Shown in pieces: positions 51,822 through 61,224 of a DNA stretch of 64,000 nucleotides. The first letter of the stretch is position 1. Each line of letters starts with the position of its first letter. The DNA comes from JAVBSN01 sp031556525 (GTDB taxonomy: Bacteria; Bacillota; Clostridia; Lachnospirales; Lachnospiraceae), in NCBI GenBank assembly GCA_031556525.1, contig JAVBSS010000013.1:37003-101002 (forward strand). Direction: 5' to 3'. Under the pieces are notes generated by a model that was not told the origin of the DNA, did no database searches, and saw only the letters and a program-made list of their open reading frames with translations. A program made the translations under genes and the position numbers.

Positions 51822-53306
51822 TTAACAAAGAACAGTTGGTATACTGTCTATAATATCCGTCGCCAATAGACCGTATTCTCCTTTTCTCGTTTTTGCTATA
51901 TCTCCTGCCAATCCATGTACATAAGCTCCTAATCTAGTTGCTTCTTCCACTTCTAACCCACCAGCAATAAATGCTGCTATAACGCCTGTTAATACATCTC
52001 CTGATCCACCCGTTGACATACCGTTGTTTCCTGATATATTAATATATGCTTTACCTCTAGTATCTGGAACAATACTTCTTGCATCTTTTAATATGCAATT
52101 AACTTTATATTCTTCACATAGGCTACTAGTTATCTCAAATCTATTATCAACAATCTCTTCTATATCCTTCTTTACCAATCTTGACATTTCTTTCATATGA
52201 GGTGTAAGTACTATTTGCGAATTAGATTCTTTAAGCAGATCCATTTCCTCTGCCAATACGTTCAATCCATCCGCATCAACAATTATAGGAACTGTAGAAT
52301 CTGCTAATAGATCATTTAACATTCTCTTCGAAGTTGGATTCGTTCCCATCCCTGGACCAATAACTATTACATTTGCCCACTCTAATGCATTTTCAACACA
52401 TTTAATTGCATTTGTATATTCGTCATACGTATCAACTATTGCCTCTGGCAATATAGTTTGTATAACACTTCTATTAGCCTCATGAGTGTATACTTTTACA
52501 AGTCCAGCACCTGATACATAGGCTGCTTTTGCTGCAAAAAATGCAGCGCCTGCAATATTCTTACTTCCTGCAATAACCGCAACATGACCATAAGTTCCTT
52601 TATTAGAATTATGAAGTCTCTTAGGTAGTTTAGTTAAATCTTCTTTTCCATAAGAATAATATTGTGGCGATACTTCTTTAATTGCTTTTTCCGGAAATCC
52701 TATATCAGCAACAGTTATCTCACCACTGTAATCAACACCATCTAGCAACAACAATCCCAATTTCTTAAGACCAAATGTAACTGTATAATCTGCTCTAAAT
52801 GCACAGCCTAGTATTCTACCTGTAGTAGCATCTATTCCTGATGGCATATCTATGGCAACTCTTATAACATCCATTGTATTTAAATTATTAATAACTCTCT
52901 CATGTTCTCCAGTTATATTTTTAGATAGTCCTACTCCAAATATTCCATCAACTACAATTGAATACTCTTTTCTTGGCATTTTATCATATACCGGAACCAT
53001 CAATTTCTCAATTATACCTAACTGAATCTCAAACTGCGGACTAGCATTATGAACATTTTTTATATAAAAAACATCAACAAGATAACCTCTTTCATGCAAT
53101 ATTCTAGCTACAGCTAAACCATCGCCTCCATTATTACCACCTTCAACAACAATCAAAATTCTATCTATCTTTTCGATTAATTGTTCTATCTTTTCTACTA
53201 CTGCTAGAGAAGCTCTTTCCATTAATACAAGACTAGATATTCCAATTTCATCAATCGTATATCTATCTATGTCCATCATTTCTTTACTAGATGCTATATA
53301 CTCCAT
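51822..53306 (-). CDS. nnr: Bifunctional NAD(P)H-hydrate epimerase / ADP-dependent NAD(P)H-hydrate dehydratase
   Basis: Repairs hydrated NAD(P)H. Residues about 1-210 are the YjeF_N epimerase domain (VEGGNNGGDGLAVARIL, then DGIFGVGLSKNITG). Residues about 225-494 are the ribokinase-like dehydratase with VIAGSKNIAGAA, VIGPGMGTNPTSK, IVLTPHMKEMSRL and the NGMSTGGSGDVLTGVIA motif. The length is normal for the fused form. A strong promoter is just upstream. The holo-ACP synthase gene often found beside it is absent. Confidence 0.94.
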   Translation of the reverse strand: MEYIASSKEMMDIDRYTIDEIGISSLVLMERASLAVVEKIEQLIEKIDRILIVVEGGNNGGDGLAVARILHERGYLVDVFYIKNVHNASPQFEIQLGIIEKLMVPVYDKMPRKEYSIVVDGIFGVGLSKNITGEHERVINNLNTMDVIRVAIDMPSGIDATTGRILGCAFRADYTVTFGLKKLGLLLLDGVDYSGEITVADIGFPEKAIKEVSPQYYSYGKEDLTKLPKRLHNSNKGTYGHVAVIAGSKNIAGAAFFAAKAAYVSGAGLVKVYTHEANRSVIQTILPEAIVDTYDEYTNAIKCVENALEWANVIVIGPGMGTNPTSKRMLNDLLADSTVPIIVDADGLNVLAEEMDLLKESNSQIVLTPHMKEMSRLVKKDIEEIVDNRFEITSSLCEEYKVNCILKDARSIVPDTRGKAYINISGNNGMSTGGSGDVLTGVIAAFIAGGLEVEEATRLGAYVHGLAGDIAKTRKGEYGLLATDIIDSIPTVLC

Positions 53307-53346
53307 ACCTATACCTCTTTCCCAAGCATATATTATTTATAAGCCG

Positions 53347-53375
53347 ATTATATTCCTTATAAATATATACGTCAA
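53347..53375 (-). promoter_or_regulatory. Promoter of nnr-alr
   Basis: -35 TTGACG (53370-53375), 17-nt spacer and -10 TATAAT (53347-53352) on the minus strand. Confidence 0.78.
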
Positions 53376-53381
53376 ATACTA

Positions 53382-55295
53382 TTAGCTAAGTTCTTCCCAT
53401 TTTTCCATTAACTCTTCTAATTCAAGATTCACTTTATCTCTATCATCCGATAAGTCCATTAATTTTCTAGAGTCAGACATATATATAGGGTTGGCTAGAT
53501 CTTCATCAATCACTAACAAATTCGCTTCTAAAACTTCTATCCGCTCCTCTATTTTCTTTATATCGTTTTGTCTTTTTCTTTCTTTGGCCTGTTCTTCCTT
53601 TGCCTTTTTCCAATCAACTTTATTATCGCTCTCTACTTCTATAGCAATGTTGTCACCACCATCAGTATTACCTTCCCTTAGGGCTTCAACAATATCTTTT
53701 TTTTCTAAATAATAATCATAATTACCTACATATTCATTTAGTTTGCTATCAACTAAATCTAATATCCTAGTTGATACCTGATTAATAAAATATCTGTCAT
53801 GAGATACAAACAGACAAGTTCCTGTATAGTTTCTCAATGCATTTTCTAATATTTCTTTCGATGTAATGTCCAAATGGTTTGTAGGCTCATCCAATATTAA
53901 TAAATTAGCTGATGAAAGCATTAATTTAGCTAATGAAACCCTGCCTCTCTCACCACCACTTAAATCACCTATCCTCTTATACACATCATCACCAGTAAAC
54001 AAGAATGCTGCTAATGTATTTCTAATCTTAGTATTTGTAAGATTGGGATATGTATCACTTATTTCATCAAATATAGTTTTCTCGAGTGCTAATACTTGAT
54101 GTTCTTGATCGTAATATCCTATCTTAACTCGAGACCCTAATATGATTTTCCCTTCATCTTTTGATACATACTTATTAATAATCTTTAAAATAGTTGTCTT
54201 TCCTGTACCATTGTTACCAATAAGAGCAACCTTCTCACCTCGTTTAATATCTATTCCCAAATCTTCAAACAAGGTATTATCACCAAAAGATTTTTTCAAG
54301 CCTTCAACTAACAGTACATCTTCGCCTGTCTCTACCTCTGGTTCAAGTCTAAGCTTCATGGCATCTCTTACTTCTGTAGGCTTATCTAACACTTCTATTT
54401 TATCAAGCATTTTTTCTCTACTCTCAGCTCTCTTAATCGACTTTTCTCTATTAAAAGACTTAAGTTTTGTTATTACTTCCTCTTGATGCTTTATCTCTTT
54501 TTGTTGATTCATATATGCCTTCATCATATTAGCTCTTATCTTAGCTCTTTCTGTTGCATAAAATGTATAATTGCCGTTATAAGTTATTGCATTACTATTA
54601 TCTATCTCTACTATCTTAGTAACAATTCTATTCATAAAATATCTATCATGAGATACAATAATAACTGCTCCTTTATAAGACGACAAAAAGCCTTCTAACC
54701 AAGATATAGAACTTACGTCCAAATGGTTAGTTGGCTCATCTAATAATATTAAATCTGGTCTTGTAAGCAACAAGCGACCTAGAGACACTCTAGTCTTTTG
54801 ACCTCCAGAAAGAGTTTTAATATCTCTATCAAAATCTTCTTCATCAAAACCTAATCCTTTTAGTACTCCTATTATCTCACTTTTATATGAATATCCGTCT
54901 TTTATCTCAAACTCATGTGTAAGTCTATTATAGGTGTTAAGCATACTCTCTAACTCTTCACCCTCTAAGTGTTTCATATCAGCTTCAGCTTTACGAATAT
55001 CCTCTTCAAGCTTAATTACATCTGCCTTAGCCAATAACATTTCGTTATATATAGTATTTTCGAAATATTGATCTTGATGTTGTGATAAATAACCTATACT
55101 TTTATCCTTAGATAGTATAACCTGCCCATTATCAGATGTCTCTTCGCCCATAATAATCTTTAACAATGTAGACTTACCTGCTCCATTAATACCTACTATT
55201 GCTAACTTCTCTCTATCCTCTATATGAAACGAAACATCTCTAAGTACCTGCTTAATGCCATATGCCTTAGACACATTTTGACACGATAAAACCAT
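53382..55295 (-). CDS. ABC-F family ATP-binding protein
   Basis: A soluble protein of 637 residues with two ABC ATPase domains and no membrane helices. The Walker A motifs are GINGAGKSTLL and GNNGTGKTTIL. The signature motifs are LSGGQKTR and LSGGERGRV, each followed by LLLDEPTNHLD or LILDEPTNHLD. A basic interdomain linker (about 245-300) and a C-terminal coiled coil (about 560-637) match the YdiF/Uup-like subgroup. ABC-F proteins act on ribosomes; some give antibiotic protection, but nothing here shows that. The ATG at 55295 follows AGGAGG; the extension to 55319 is not used. Confidence 0.93.
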   Translation of the reverse strand: MVLSCQNVSKAYGIKQVLRDVSFHIEDREKLAIVGINGAGKSTLLKIIMGEETSDNGQVILSKDKSIGYLSQHQDQYFENTIYNEMLLAKADVIKLEEDIRKAEADMKHLEGEELESMLNTYNRLTHEFEIKDGYSYKSEIIGVLKGLGFDEEDFDRDIKTLSGGQKTRVSLGRLLLTRPDLILLDEPTNHLDVSSISWLEGFLSSYKGAVIIVSHDRYFMNRIVTKIVEIDNSNAITYNGNYTFYATERAKIRANMMKAYMNQQKEIKHQEEVITKLKSFNREKSIKRAESREKMLDKIEVLDKPTEVRDAMKLRLEPEVETGEDVLLVEGLKKSFGDNTLFEDLGIDIKRGEKVALIGNNGTGKTTILKIINKYVSKDEGKIILGSRVKIGYYDQEHQVLALEKTIFDEISDTYPNLTNTKIRNTLAAFLFTGDDVYKRIGDLSGGERGRVSLAKLMLSSANLLILDEPTNHLDITSKEILENALRNYTGTCLFVSHDRYFINQVSTRILDLVDSKLNEYVGNYDYYLEKKDIVEALREGNTDGGDNIAIEVESDNKVDWKKAKEEQAKERKRQNDIKKIEERIEVLEANLLVIDEDLANPIYMSDSRKLMDLSDDRDKVNLELEELMEKWEELS

Positions 55296-55337
55296 TTTAC
55301 TTCCTCCTAAAAAACGCAACTAAGTATACTACAAAAC

Positions 55338-55360
55338 AAAAGGAGACTTAGTCCCCTTTT
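55338..55360 (-). terminator. Terminator after the aminotransferase gene
   Basis: A 10-bp stem (arms 55338-55347 and 55351-55360) with a 3-nt loop. The one non-standard pair is a G-U only on the minus strand, followed by TTTTGTTTTGT. Confidence 0.82.
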
Positions 55361-55363
55361 ATT

Positions 55364-56581
55364 TTATTTGATTAAACTTTCTACTGATTCTTTAATAATA
55401 CTTACTGCTTTGTCACAATCTTCTTTTGTTAATATTAGTGGCGGAACCATACGTATTACGTCACCACTTACAGCAGTTATCAATAACTTTCTATCGAGGC
55501 AACCATGTTTAACATCGTTTGCATTTACACTACCATCAAATTCTACACCTACAAGCAATCCTCTTCCACGAACCTCTTTTATACAAGGTATATTTGATAA
55601 TTCCTTCATAAAATATTCGCCCATTGTCTTTGCATTACTTGATAAATCTTTATCTAGAATCTCTGATATCTGAGCATATGATGCTGCACAACATACTGGA
55701 TTTCCACCATAAGTAGTACCATGCGCTCCTGCTGAAAATGCTTTTGCCGCTTCGTTAGTTGCACATATTGCTCCTATTGGCATTCCACCACCCATTGCTT
55801 TTGCCATAGTTAATATATCAGGTTTCACACCATATCCTATAAATGCCATTATATCTCCAGTTCTTCCCCAACCAGTCTGAACTTCATCAAATAATAGCAA
55901 CATATTTTTCTCATCACAGAATTCTCTTAACCCTTTAATAAATTCCTGCGTTGCTGGATATACTCCACCTTCACCTTGCACTGGTTCTATCATTATTGCT
56001 ATTGTATCTTCTGTACAAGCATTTTTAAAGCTTTCTAAATCATTAAAATCTGCATATGTAAACCCTGGAAGTATCGGATTATAACCCTGCTGAATTGCAT
56101 TATCAGGTTGTCCTGTTGCACTTAACGCACCATAAGTTCTTCCGTGAAAACTATGTTTAGCTGTTACAATATGATATCTATTAGGACCATAATTTTCAAT
56201 TCCGTATTTTCTAGCCATCTTTATCATTGCTTCATTTGCCTCTGTACCAGAGTTTTGGAAGAATATTTTATCCATTCCTATTGTCTCACATATAAGCTCA
56301 GCTAACTGAGCTTGAGGTATTGAATAAGGATAATTGCTTGTATGAATAATCTCTTTTGTTTGATTAATTATTGCCTCTATTACCTTCTCATTACCATTAC
56401 CTGCACTATTAACTGCAATTCCACCAAAGAAATCAAGGTATTCATTACCCTCGGTATCATATATACTCATATCTTTACCTGACTCTGTAATAAATTGATA
56501 TCTCTCACTCATTCCTATCATATATTTATCTGTCTTATCCATTATTTGTTGATAAGTACATCCTGTATCTTTTAATTTCAT
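55364..56581 (-). CDS. argD: Acetylornithine/succinyldiaminopimelate-type class III aminotransferase
   Basis: A PLP enzyme of 405 residues that transaminates N-acetylornithine in arginine synthesis. Motifs: FFQNSGTEANEAMIKMARKYG (cofactor phosphate site), HSFHGRTYGALSATGQ, and MIEPVQGEGGVYPA. LLLFDEVQTGWGRTGD follows, with the cofactor Lys in TMAKAMGGGMPIGA and AGAHGTTYGGNPV. Two perfect ARG boxes flank its promoter, which strongly supports an arginine-pathway role over other class III enzymes. It is monocistronic; other arg genes are elsewhere. Confidence 0.9.
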   Translation of the reverse strand: MKLKDTGCTYQQIMDKTDKYMIGMSERYQFITESGKDMSIYDTEGNEYLDFFGGIAVNSAGNGNEKVIEAIINQTKEIIHTSNYPYSIPQAQLAELICETIGMDKIFFQNSGTEANEAMIKMARKYGIENYGPNRYHIVTAKHSFHGRTYGALSATGQPDNAIQQGYNPILPGFTYADFNDLESFKNACTEDTIAIMIEPVQGEGGVYPATQEFIKGLREFCDEKNMLLLFDEVQTGWGRTGDIMAFIGYGVKPDILTMAKAMGGGMPIGAICATNEAAKAFSAGAHGTTYGGNPVCCAASYAQISEILDKDLSSNAKTMGEYFMKELSNIPCIKEVRGRGLLVGVEFDGSVNANDVKHGCLDRKLLITAVSGDVIRMVPPLILTKEDCDKAVSIIKESVESLIK

Positions 56582-56610
56582 AATTTATACCACCTTTCGA
56601 CATTAATCAT

Positions 56611-56624
56611 TGAATATTTATTCA
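56611..56624. promoter_or_regulatory. ARG box 1 (ArgR operator)
   Basis: TGAATATTTATTCA matches the ArgR consensus TGAATWWWWATTCA exactly. It overlaps the end of the -10 element and the expected start site of argD. Confidence 0.82.
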
Positions 56625-56652
56625 TAATACTCTTATAAAGATTGTATGTCAA
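56624..56652 (-). promoter_or_regulatory. argD promoter
   Basis: -35 TTGACA (56647-56652), 17-nt spacer and -10 TATTAT (56624-56629) on the minus strand. Confidence 0.85.
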
Positions 56653-56662
56653 CACTATTTTA

Positions 56663-56676
56663 TGAATATTTATTCA
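56663..56676. promoter_or_regulatory. ARG box 2 (ArgR operator)
   Basis: A second exact TGAATATTTATTCA, 52 bp from box 1 and just upstream of the -35. Further upstream (56690-56720) there are TGAATAA half sites. Confidence 0.8.
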
Positions 56677-56739
56677 TATATAATTGTATATTATTCATTA
56701 TTCACTATATTTTATTCATTATCATGCATACATATGCAT

Positions 56740-57612
56740 CTAATCATTCTTGATATTCACATCTAAACGGTTATACGGAATCTCAATACCATTCTTATTA
56801 AACTCAAGTAAAATATTTTCTCTAAGTTCCCATAATACATCAAAATAATTACTACTTAACGCCCATGCTCGTATCCCAAATTCAATACCACTATCTTTAA
56901 ATCCATTTATAAATATAGAGATTGGTTCTTCTTTTAATACATTATCATTATTACTCAACATATTATTTATAACCGTTTTAACTTTTTCAATATCCGAATT
57001 ATATGAAATAGTAATATATATATCTACTCTCTTCTTCTCTTCTACCGTTGTATTCAACAAACTTGTATTTGATAATATTCCATTAGGTATTACCACAATC
57101 TTATTCTCTGGTGTCCTAAGTCTTGTATAAAATATATCTATGGATATTACTGTTCCCTCGTTACCTTTATTATCTTCTTTTATATAATCCCCTAATGTAA
57201 ACGGTTTTAATATTAATATAAGAACTCCGCCAACAAGATTAGATAAACTTCCTTGTAATCCAAGTGATAACGCTACACCTGCTGTTCCGAGTATTGTTAC
57301 AAACGACGTAACCTCAAAACCTACTATAGTTGCTGTTGTAATAAACACAAGACAACTAAGAGCTATCTTGATAAATGATAGTAAAAATCCAGAAACACTC
57401 TCTTCCATATTAGCCTTAGCAAAAGAACGTTTAACTATCTTAATTATTACATTTACTAACTTAAGTCCGATTACTAAAAATATTATAGCAAGTAATACAT
57501 ATGCTGATTTTGTTATTAACCAATCCCATAATTTATCTAAAGAATCTTTTATTATACTTGCAGACTCTTTTATTTGAATTTCATCTATTTCATTTAAATA
57601 CATACTTCCCAT
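56740..57612 (-). CDS. mscS: Small-conductance mechanosensitive channel (MscS family)
   Basis: A 290-residue channel that opens on hypo-osmotic shock. Three N-terminal membrane helices (about 30-55, 75-95 and 100-125) include the pore-lining Gly/Ala-rich GTAGVALSLGLQGSLSNLVGG (split here: GTAGVALSLGLQ then GSLSNLVGG). The MscS beta domain follows (PFTLGDYIKEDNKGNEGTV) and a C-terminal alpha-beta domain. GGAAGGG precedes the ATG. It follows the glgB terminator, so its promoter or read-through is unclear. Confidence 0.93.
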   Translation of the reverse strand: MGSMYLNEIDEIQIKESASIIKDSLDKLWDWLITKSAYVLLAIIFLVIGLKLVNVIIKIVKRSFAKANMEESVSGFLLSFIKIALSCLVFITTATIVGFEVTSFVTILGTAGVALSLGLQGSLSNLVGGVLILILKPFTLGDYIKEDNKGNEGTVISIDIFYTRLRTPENKIVVIPNGILSNTSLLNTTVEEKKRVDIYITISYNSDIEKVKTVINNMLSNNDNVLKEEPISIFINGFKDSGIEFGIRAWALSSNYFDVLWELRENILLEFNKNGIEIPYNRLDVNIKND

Positions 57613-57633
57613 AACTTTCCCTTCCTATAAAAC

Positions 57634-57655
57634 GGAGATAGCAAAAGCTATCTCC
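57634..57655 (-). terminator. Terminator of glgB
   Basis: A perfect 9-bp stem GGAGATAGC/GCTATCTCC with a 4-nt loop AAAA (TTTT on the minus strand), followed on the minus strand by GTTTTAT. Confidence 0.8.
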
Positions 57656-57680
57656 ATATAAATATTTCAGTGAATTTTAA

Positions 57681-59882
57681 CTATCCTTTGTACTTGAATA
57701 CACTTATAGATAATGGTGGTACTGTAATCGATATAGAATTCTCTCTATCATCACACTCTTCCTTCTTAGATTGTTTTAGAGTGGTATTATTCATTCCATC
57801 TCCACCAAATCTAGCCTCATCACTTGAGAATATTTCTTTATATTTTCCCCTAAATGGTACTCCTACTTTATATTCTTCATGTACGATAGGCGTAAAGTTA
57901 CACACTATAACTAAAGTATCTTCTATCTTATCTGATTTTCTTACATAAGTCACTATGCTCTCGTTAGCTGATATATTATTTATCCATTCAAATCCTTCTG
58001 GTTCATCATCTAAAGCATATAACGCTGGCTCTTCTTTATATAAGTGATTAAGAGCTTTTACATAATCTTTTATAATTACATGAGCATCAAATTCAAATAG
58101 ATTCCATTCTAATTCTGATGATTCATTAAACTCTGTAAATTGAGCAAATTCTTGTCCCATAAACAAAAGTTTCTTACCAGGGTGTGTCATCATATATCCA
58201 TAAGCAACTCTTAGATTAGAGAACTTATCTTCATATCCACCTGGCATCTTTGCTATCATAGAACCCTTTTCATGTACCACCTCATCATGTGATAATACTA
58301 ATACATATTTTTCACTATAAGCATATACCATACTAAATGTTAATTCATTGTGATGATATTTTCTAAATAGTGGATCTAATTTCATATAATCAAGGAAGTC
58401 ATTCATCCAACCCATGTTCCATTTGAAATCAAAACCTAATCCACCATCTTCAATAGAGTGTGTCATCATAGGCCATGCTGTTGACTCCTCTGCAACCATC
58501 ATACAACCTGGATATCTTTCCTTCATTAGTCCATTTATCTCTTTAATTAATTCTATAGCACCGAGATTCTCATTTCCACCATAGATGTTAGGAATCCATT
58601 GTCCATCGCCTCTTCCATAATCAAGATATAACATAGATGCTACTGCATCCATTCTTATTCCATCTACATGATATTTATCAGCCCAATATAAGGCATTAGC
58701 TACAAGGAAGTCTCTAACTTCATTTCTTGCGTAGTTAAATATATATGTTCCCCAATGAGGATGCTCTCCTAATCTCGAATCACCATGCTCGTATAATGGA
58801 GTACCATCAAATCTACCTAATCCACTAGCATCTTTTGGAAAATGCGCTGGAACCCAATCTATAATTACACCTAATCCCTTACTATGCATATAATCAACAA
58901 AATACATAAAATCTGTTGGCTCACCATATCTTGATGTAGGTGCATAATATCCAGTTACTTGGTATCCCCAAGAAGGGTCATATGGATGCTCCATAACAGG
59001 CATTAATTCAATATGAGTATATCCCATATCTATCATATAATCAGCTAACTTTACAGCTAACTCTCTATAATTATAAAATTCTCTTCCATCTTCTGGTCTC
59101 TTCCATGAACCAAGATGAACTTCGTATATTGACATTGGATTATTACTAGGATTGCTACTTTCTCTATCCTTTATCCAATTATCATCTTTCCATTCATATG
59201 ATAAATCAACAATCTTAGATGCATTCGATGGTCTAAGTTCTGATGCATTACCATAAGGATCTGACTTCATAAATATCTCGCCTGATTTGGCTCTTAATTC
59301 ATATTTGTATATCTCATCAACTTTAACACCAGGAACAAATAATTCAAATATACCCGAATACTCAAGTTTTCTCATTTGATGAATTCTTCCATCCCAGTTA
59401 TTAAAATTAGCTGCAACAGAAACTCTATCTGCATTAGGTGCCCATACAGCAAATAATACTCCACTTATTCCATCCACTATCATTGGATGTGCACCTAATT
59501 TTTCATATATTTCATAATGAACACCTTCATTAAATCTGCTTATATCTATAGAATCTATAACTGGTTCAAATATATAAGGATCTACAAATTCAACATCATA
59601 TCCATTATCGAATGTAACCTTTAGAGAATACATAAACTTCTTCGTATTCTTAATCTTTATTGTAAAAAATCCATCTATCCTATCGCTAATTAACGAATAT
59701 TTTTTCTTAGTAGTCTTATCTATCGCCACAACAAATCTAGCACCAGGAATGTATACATTAATATACACATCATCTATACATTCATGAATACCTAATATAT
59801 GATGTGGATTATCATGTTTCGCCTCTACTAAGGCTTGTACTTCCATCCAATTTATCGCAAATACTTCTTTTCTTTTACTCAT
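57681..59882 (-). CDS. glgB: 1,4-alpha-glucan branching enzyme GlgB
   Basis: GlgB introduces alpha-1,6 branches into glycogen. It has an N-terminal CBM48 domain region (about 20-210; FAVWAPNADRVSVAANFN), then the GH13 barrel. The barrel has VHLGSWKRP, HIELMPVMEHPYDPSWGYQ and the nucleophile Asp in VDGIRMDAVASML. The acid/base Glu is in VAEESTAWP, with LSHDEVVHEKGSM, and a C-terminal beta domain closes the protein. A GGAGG site leads to the ATG at 59882 (MSKRKEVFAINW), giving 733 residues; the frame opens further upstream at 59927. No other glycogen genes are adjacent; it follows a DUF1015 gene by about 20 bp. Confidence 0.95.
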   Translation of the reverse strand: MSKRKEVFAINWMEVQALVEAKHDNPHHILGIHECIDDVYINVYIPGARFVVAIDKTTKKKYSLISDRIDGFFTIKIKNTKKFMYSLKVTFDNGYDVEFVDPYIFEPVIDSIDISRFNEGVHYEIYEKLGAHPMIVDGISGVLFAVWAPNADRVSVAANFNNWDGRIHQMRKLEYSGIFELFVPGVKVDEIYKYELRAKSGEIFMKSDPYGNASELRPSNASKIVDLSYEWKDDNWIKDRESSNPSNNPMSIYEVHLGSWKRPEDGREFYNYRELAVKLADYMIDMGYTHIELMPVMEHPYDPSWGYQVTGYYAPTSRYGEPTDFMYFVDYMHSKGLGVIIDWVPAHFPKDASGLGRFDGTPLYEHGDSRLGEHPHWGTYIFNYARNEVRDFLVANALYWADKYHVDGIRMDAVASMLYLDYGRGDGQWIPNIYGGNENLGAIELIKEINGLMKERYPGCMMVAEESTAWPMMTHSIEDGGLGFDFKWNMGWMNDFLDYMKLDPLFRKYHHNELTFSMVYAYSEKYVLVLSHDEVVHEKGSMIAKMPGGYEDKFSNLRVAYGYMMTHPGKKLLFMGQEFAQFTEFNESSELEWNLFEFDAHVIIKDYVKALNHLYKEEPALYALDDEPEGFEWINNISANESIVTYVRKSDKIEDTLVIVCNFTPIVHEEYKVGVPFRGKYKEIFSSDEARFGGDGMNNTTLKQSKKEECDDRENSISITVPPLSISVFKYKG

Positions 59883-59901
59883 ATTGTGCCCCTCCAGTTT
59901 G

Positions 59902-61134
59902 TTATAATTGATGAATAAATATTCCACTTCTTAGCTTTGGTTCAAACCATGTAGATTTTGGTGGCATAAGAAGTCCTGCATCAGAAACATCAAATAGTTC
60001 GTTAATAGTTGTTGGATACATAGAAAATGCTAATGTCATATCACTGTTAGCTCTTCTCTCTAATTCCTTAAGTCCTCTAATTCCACCAACAAAATCAATT
60101 CTCGTATCAACTCTAGGATCGTCTATTCCCAAAATTGGTGTTAACACTTCATTCTGTAATACAGATACATCTAATCCATCTACAGGATGATTATTAATTA
60201 TAGATTCATTAGGTTCTAGTACATACCATGAATCACCAATGTACATTCCTACATTACCCTTTTTATCAGGTTGATACATGTCATTAACTTTAGTTACATT
60301 ATATTTTTCACTAATTGAATCAATTAATTCTGAAACAGTCAAACCATTTGTATCTTTTACCACTCTATTATATGGCATAATCATAAGTTCTTCATCTGGA
60401 AATAAAACCGACAAGAAATAATTATACTCTTCATTACCTATATGATTAGCATTCTCTTCTCTTCTCTTAATTCCAACTTTAACTGCTGACGCTGCTCTAT
60501 GGTGTCCGTCTGCAATATATATGCTATCCGTATTATCAAATCCATTAGCTATTGTTGCTATATCTTCATCGTTATCTACTATCCACACATTGTGAGTTAT
60601 TCCATCATTAGCAGTAAATGCATATACAGGAGTTTCTTGCTTAACCTTACTAACAACTTGATTAATATCTGTTCTTGATCTATATGCTAGAAATATAGGT
60701 CCTGTCTGAGCATTACACACATCAACATGTGTTATTCTATCTATCTCTTTCTCTGCTCTAGTATTCTCATGTTTCTTGATTACATTATTGATATAATCAT
60801 CTATAGACGCACAAGCAACTATACCAGTCTGGCTTCTTCCATCCATAACAAGTTCATATATATAGTACACAGATGTGTCTTCCTTAATATAACTTCCGTC
60901 CTCAATCATACCATCAAGAAGTTCTCTAGCCTTATCGTATACACAAGGTGCATATGTATCAACGCTATCATCAAATGCTGTCTCAGCTCTATCAATTCTT
61001 AGAAATGATAGAGGTTCTTTACTTACCTCAATCTTCGCTTCTTCTCTGTTATATACATCATAAGGGAGAGCAGCTATATTCTCTACTATATCTGCTCTCG
61101 GCCTTAATCCACTAAATGCTTTTATATTTGCCAT
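59902..61134 (-). CDS. DUF1015 family protein
   Basis: A 410-residue protein of the DUF1015 family, common in anaerobes and of unproven function. It begins with the typical FSGLRPRADIVENIAALPYDVYN (split: FSGLRPRADIVEN then IAALPYDVYN). It contains FLRIDRAE near 45, IYIADGHHRAASAVKVG (about 213-229) and the closing DVSDAGLLMPPKSTWFEPKLR region. The HH pair and Asp in DGHHR suggest a phosphotransfer or ParB/sulfiredoxin-like nucleotide site. It shares a unit with glgB here. AAGGAG precedes the ATG. Confidence 0.85.
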   Translation of the reverse strand: MANIKAFSGLRPRADIVENIAALPYDVYNREEAKIEVSKEPLSFLRIDRAETAFDDSVDTYAPCVYDKARELLDGMIEDGSYIKEDTSVYYIYELVMDGRSQTGIVACASIDDYINNVIKKHENTRAEKEIDRITHVDVCNAQTGPIFLAYRSRTDINQVVSKVKQETPVYAFTANDGITHNVWIVDNDEDIATIANGFDNTDSIYIADGHHRAASAVKVGIKRREENANHIGNEEYNYFLSVLFPDEELMIMPYNRVVKDTNGLTVSELIDSISEKYNVTKVNDMYQPDKKGNVGMYIGDSWYVLEPNESIINNHPVDGLDVSVLQNEVLTPILGIDDPRVDTRIDFVGGIRGLKELERRANSDMTLAFSMYPTTINELFDVSDAGLLMPPKSTWFEPKLRSGIFIHQL

Positions 61135-61169
61135 GTTATATCTCCTTGTTTAATTTCAAAACTACTAAA

Positions 61170-61198
61170 ATTGTACCATGAAAGTAATAAAATTACAA
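61170..61198 (-). promoter_or_regulatory. Promoter of the DUF1015-glgB unit
   Basis: -35 TTGTAA (61193-61198), 17-nt spacer and extended -10 TGGTACAAT (-10 at 61170-61175) on the minus strand. Confidence 0.75.
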
Positions 61199-61224
61199 CG
61201 AAATATAACAGACCACATTTAAGT

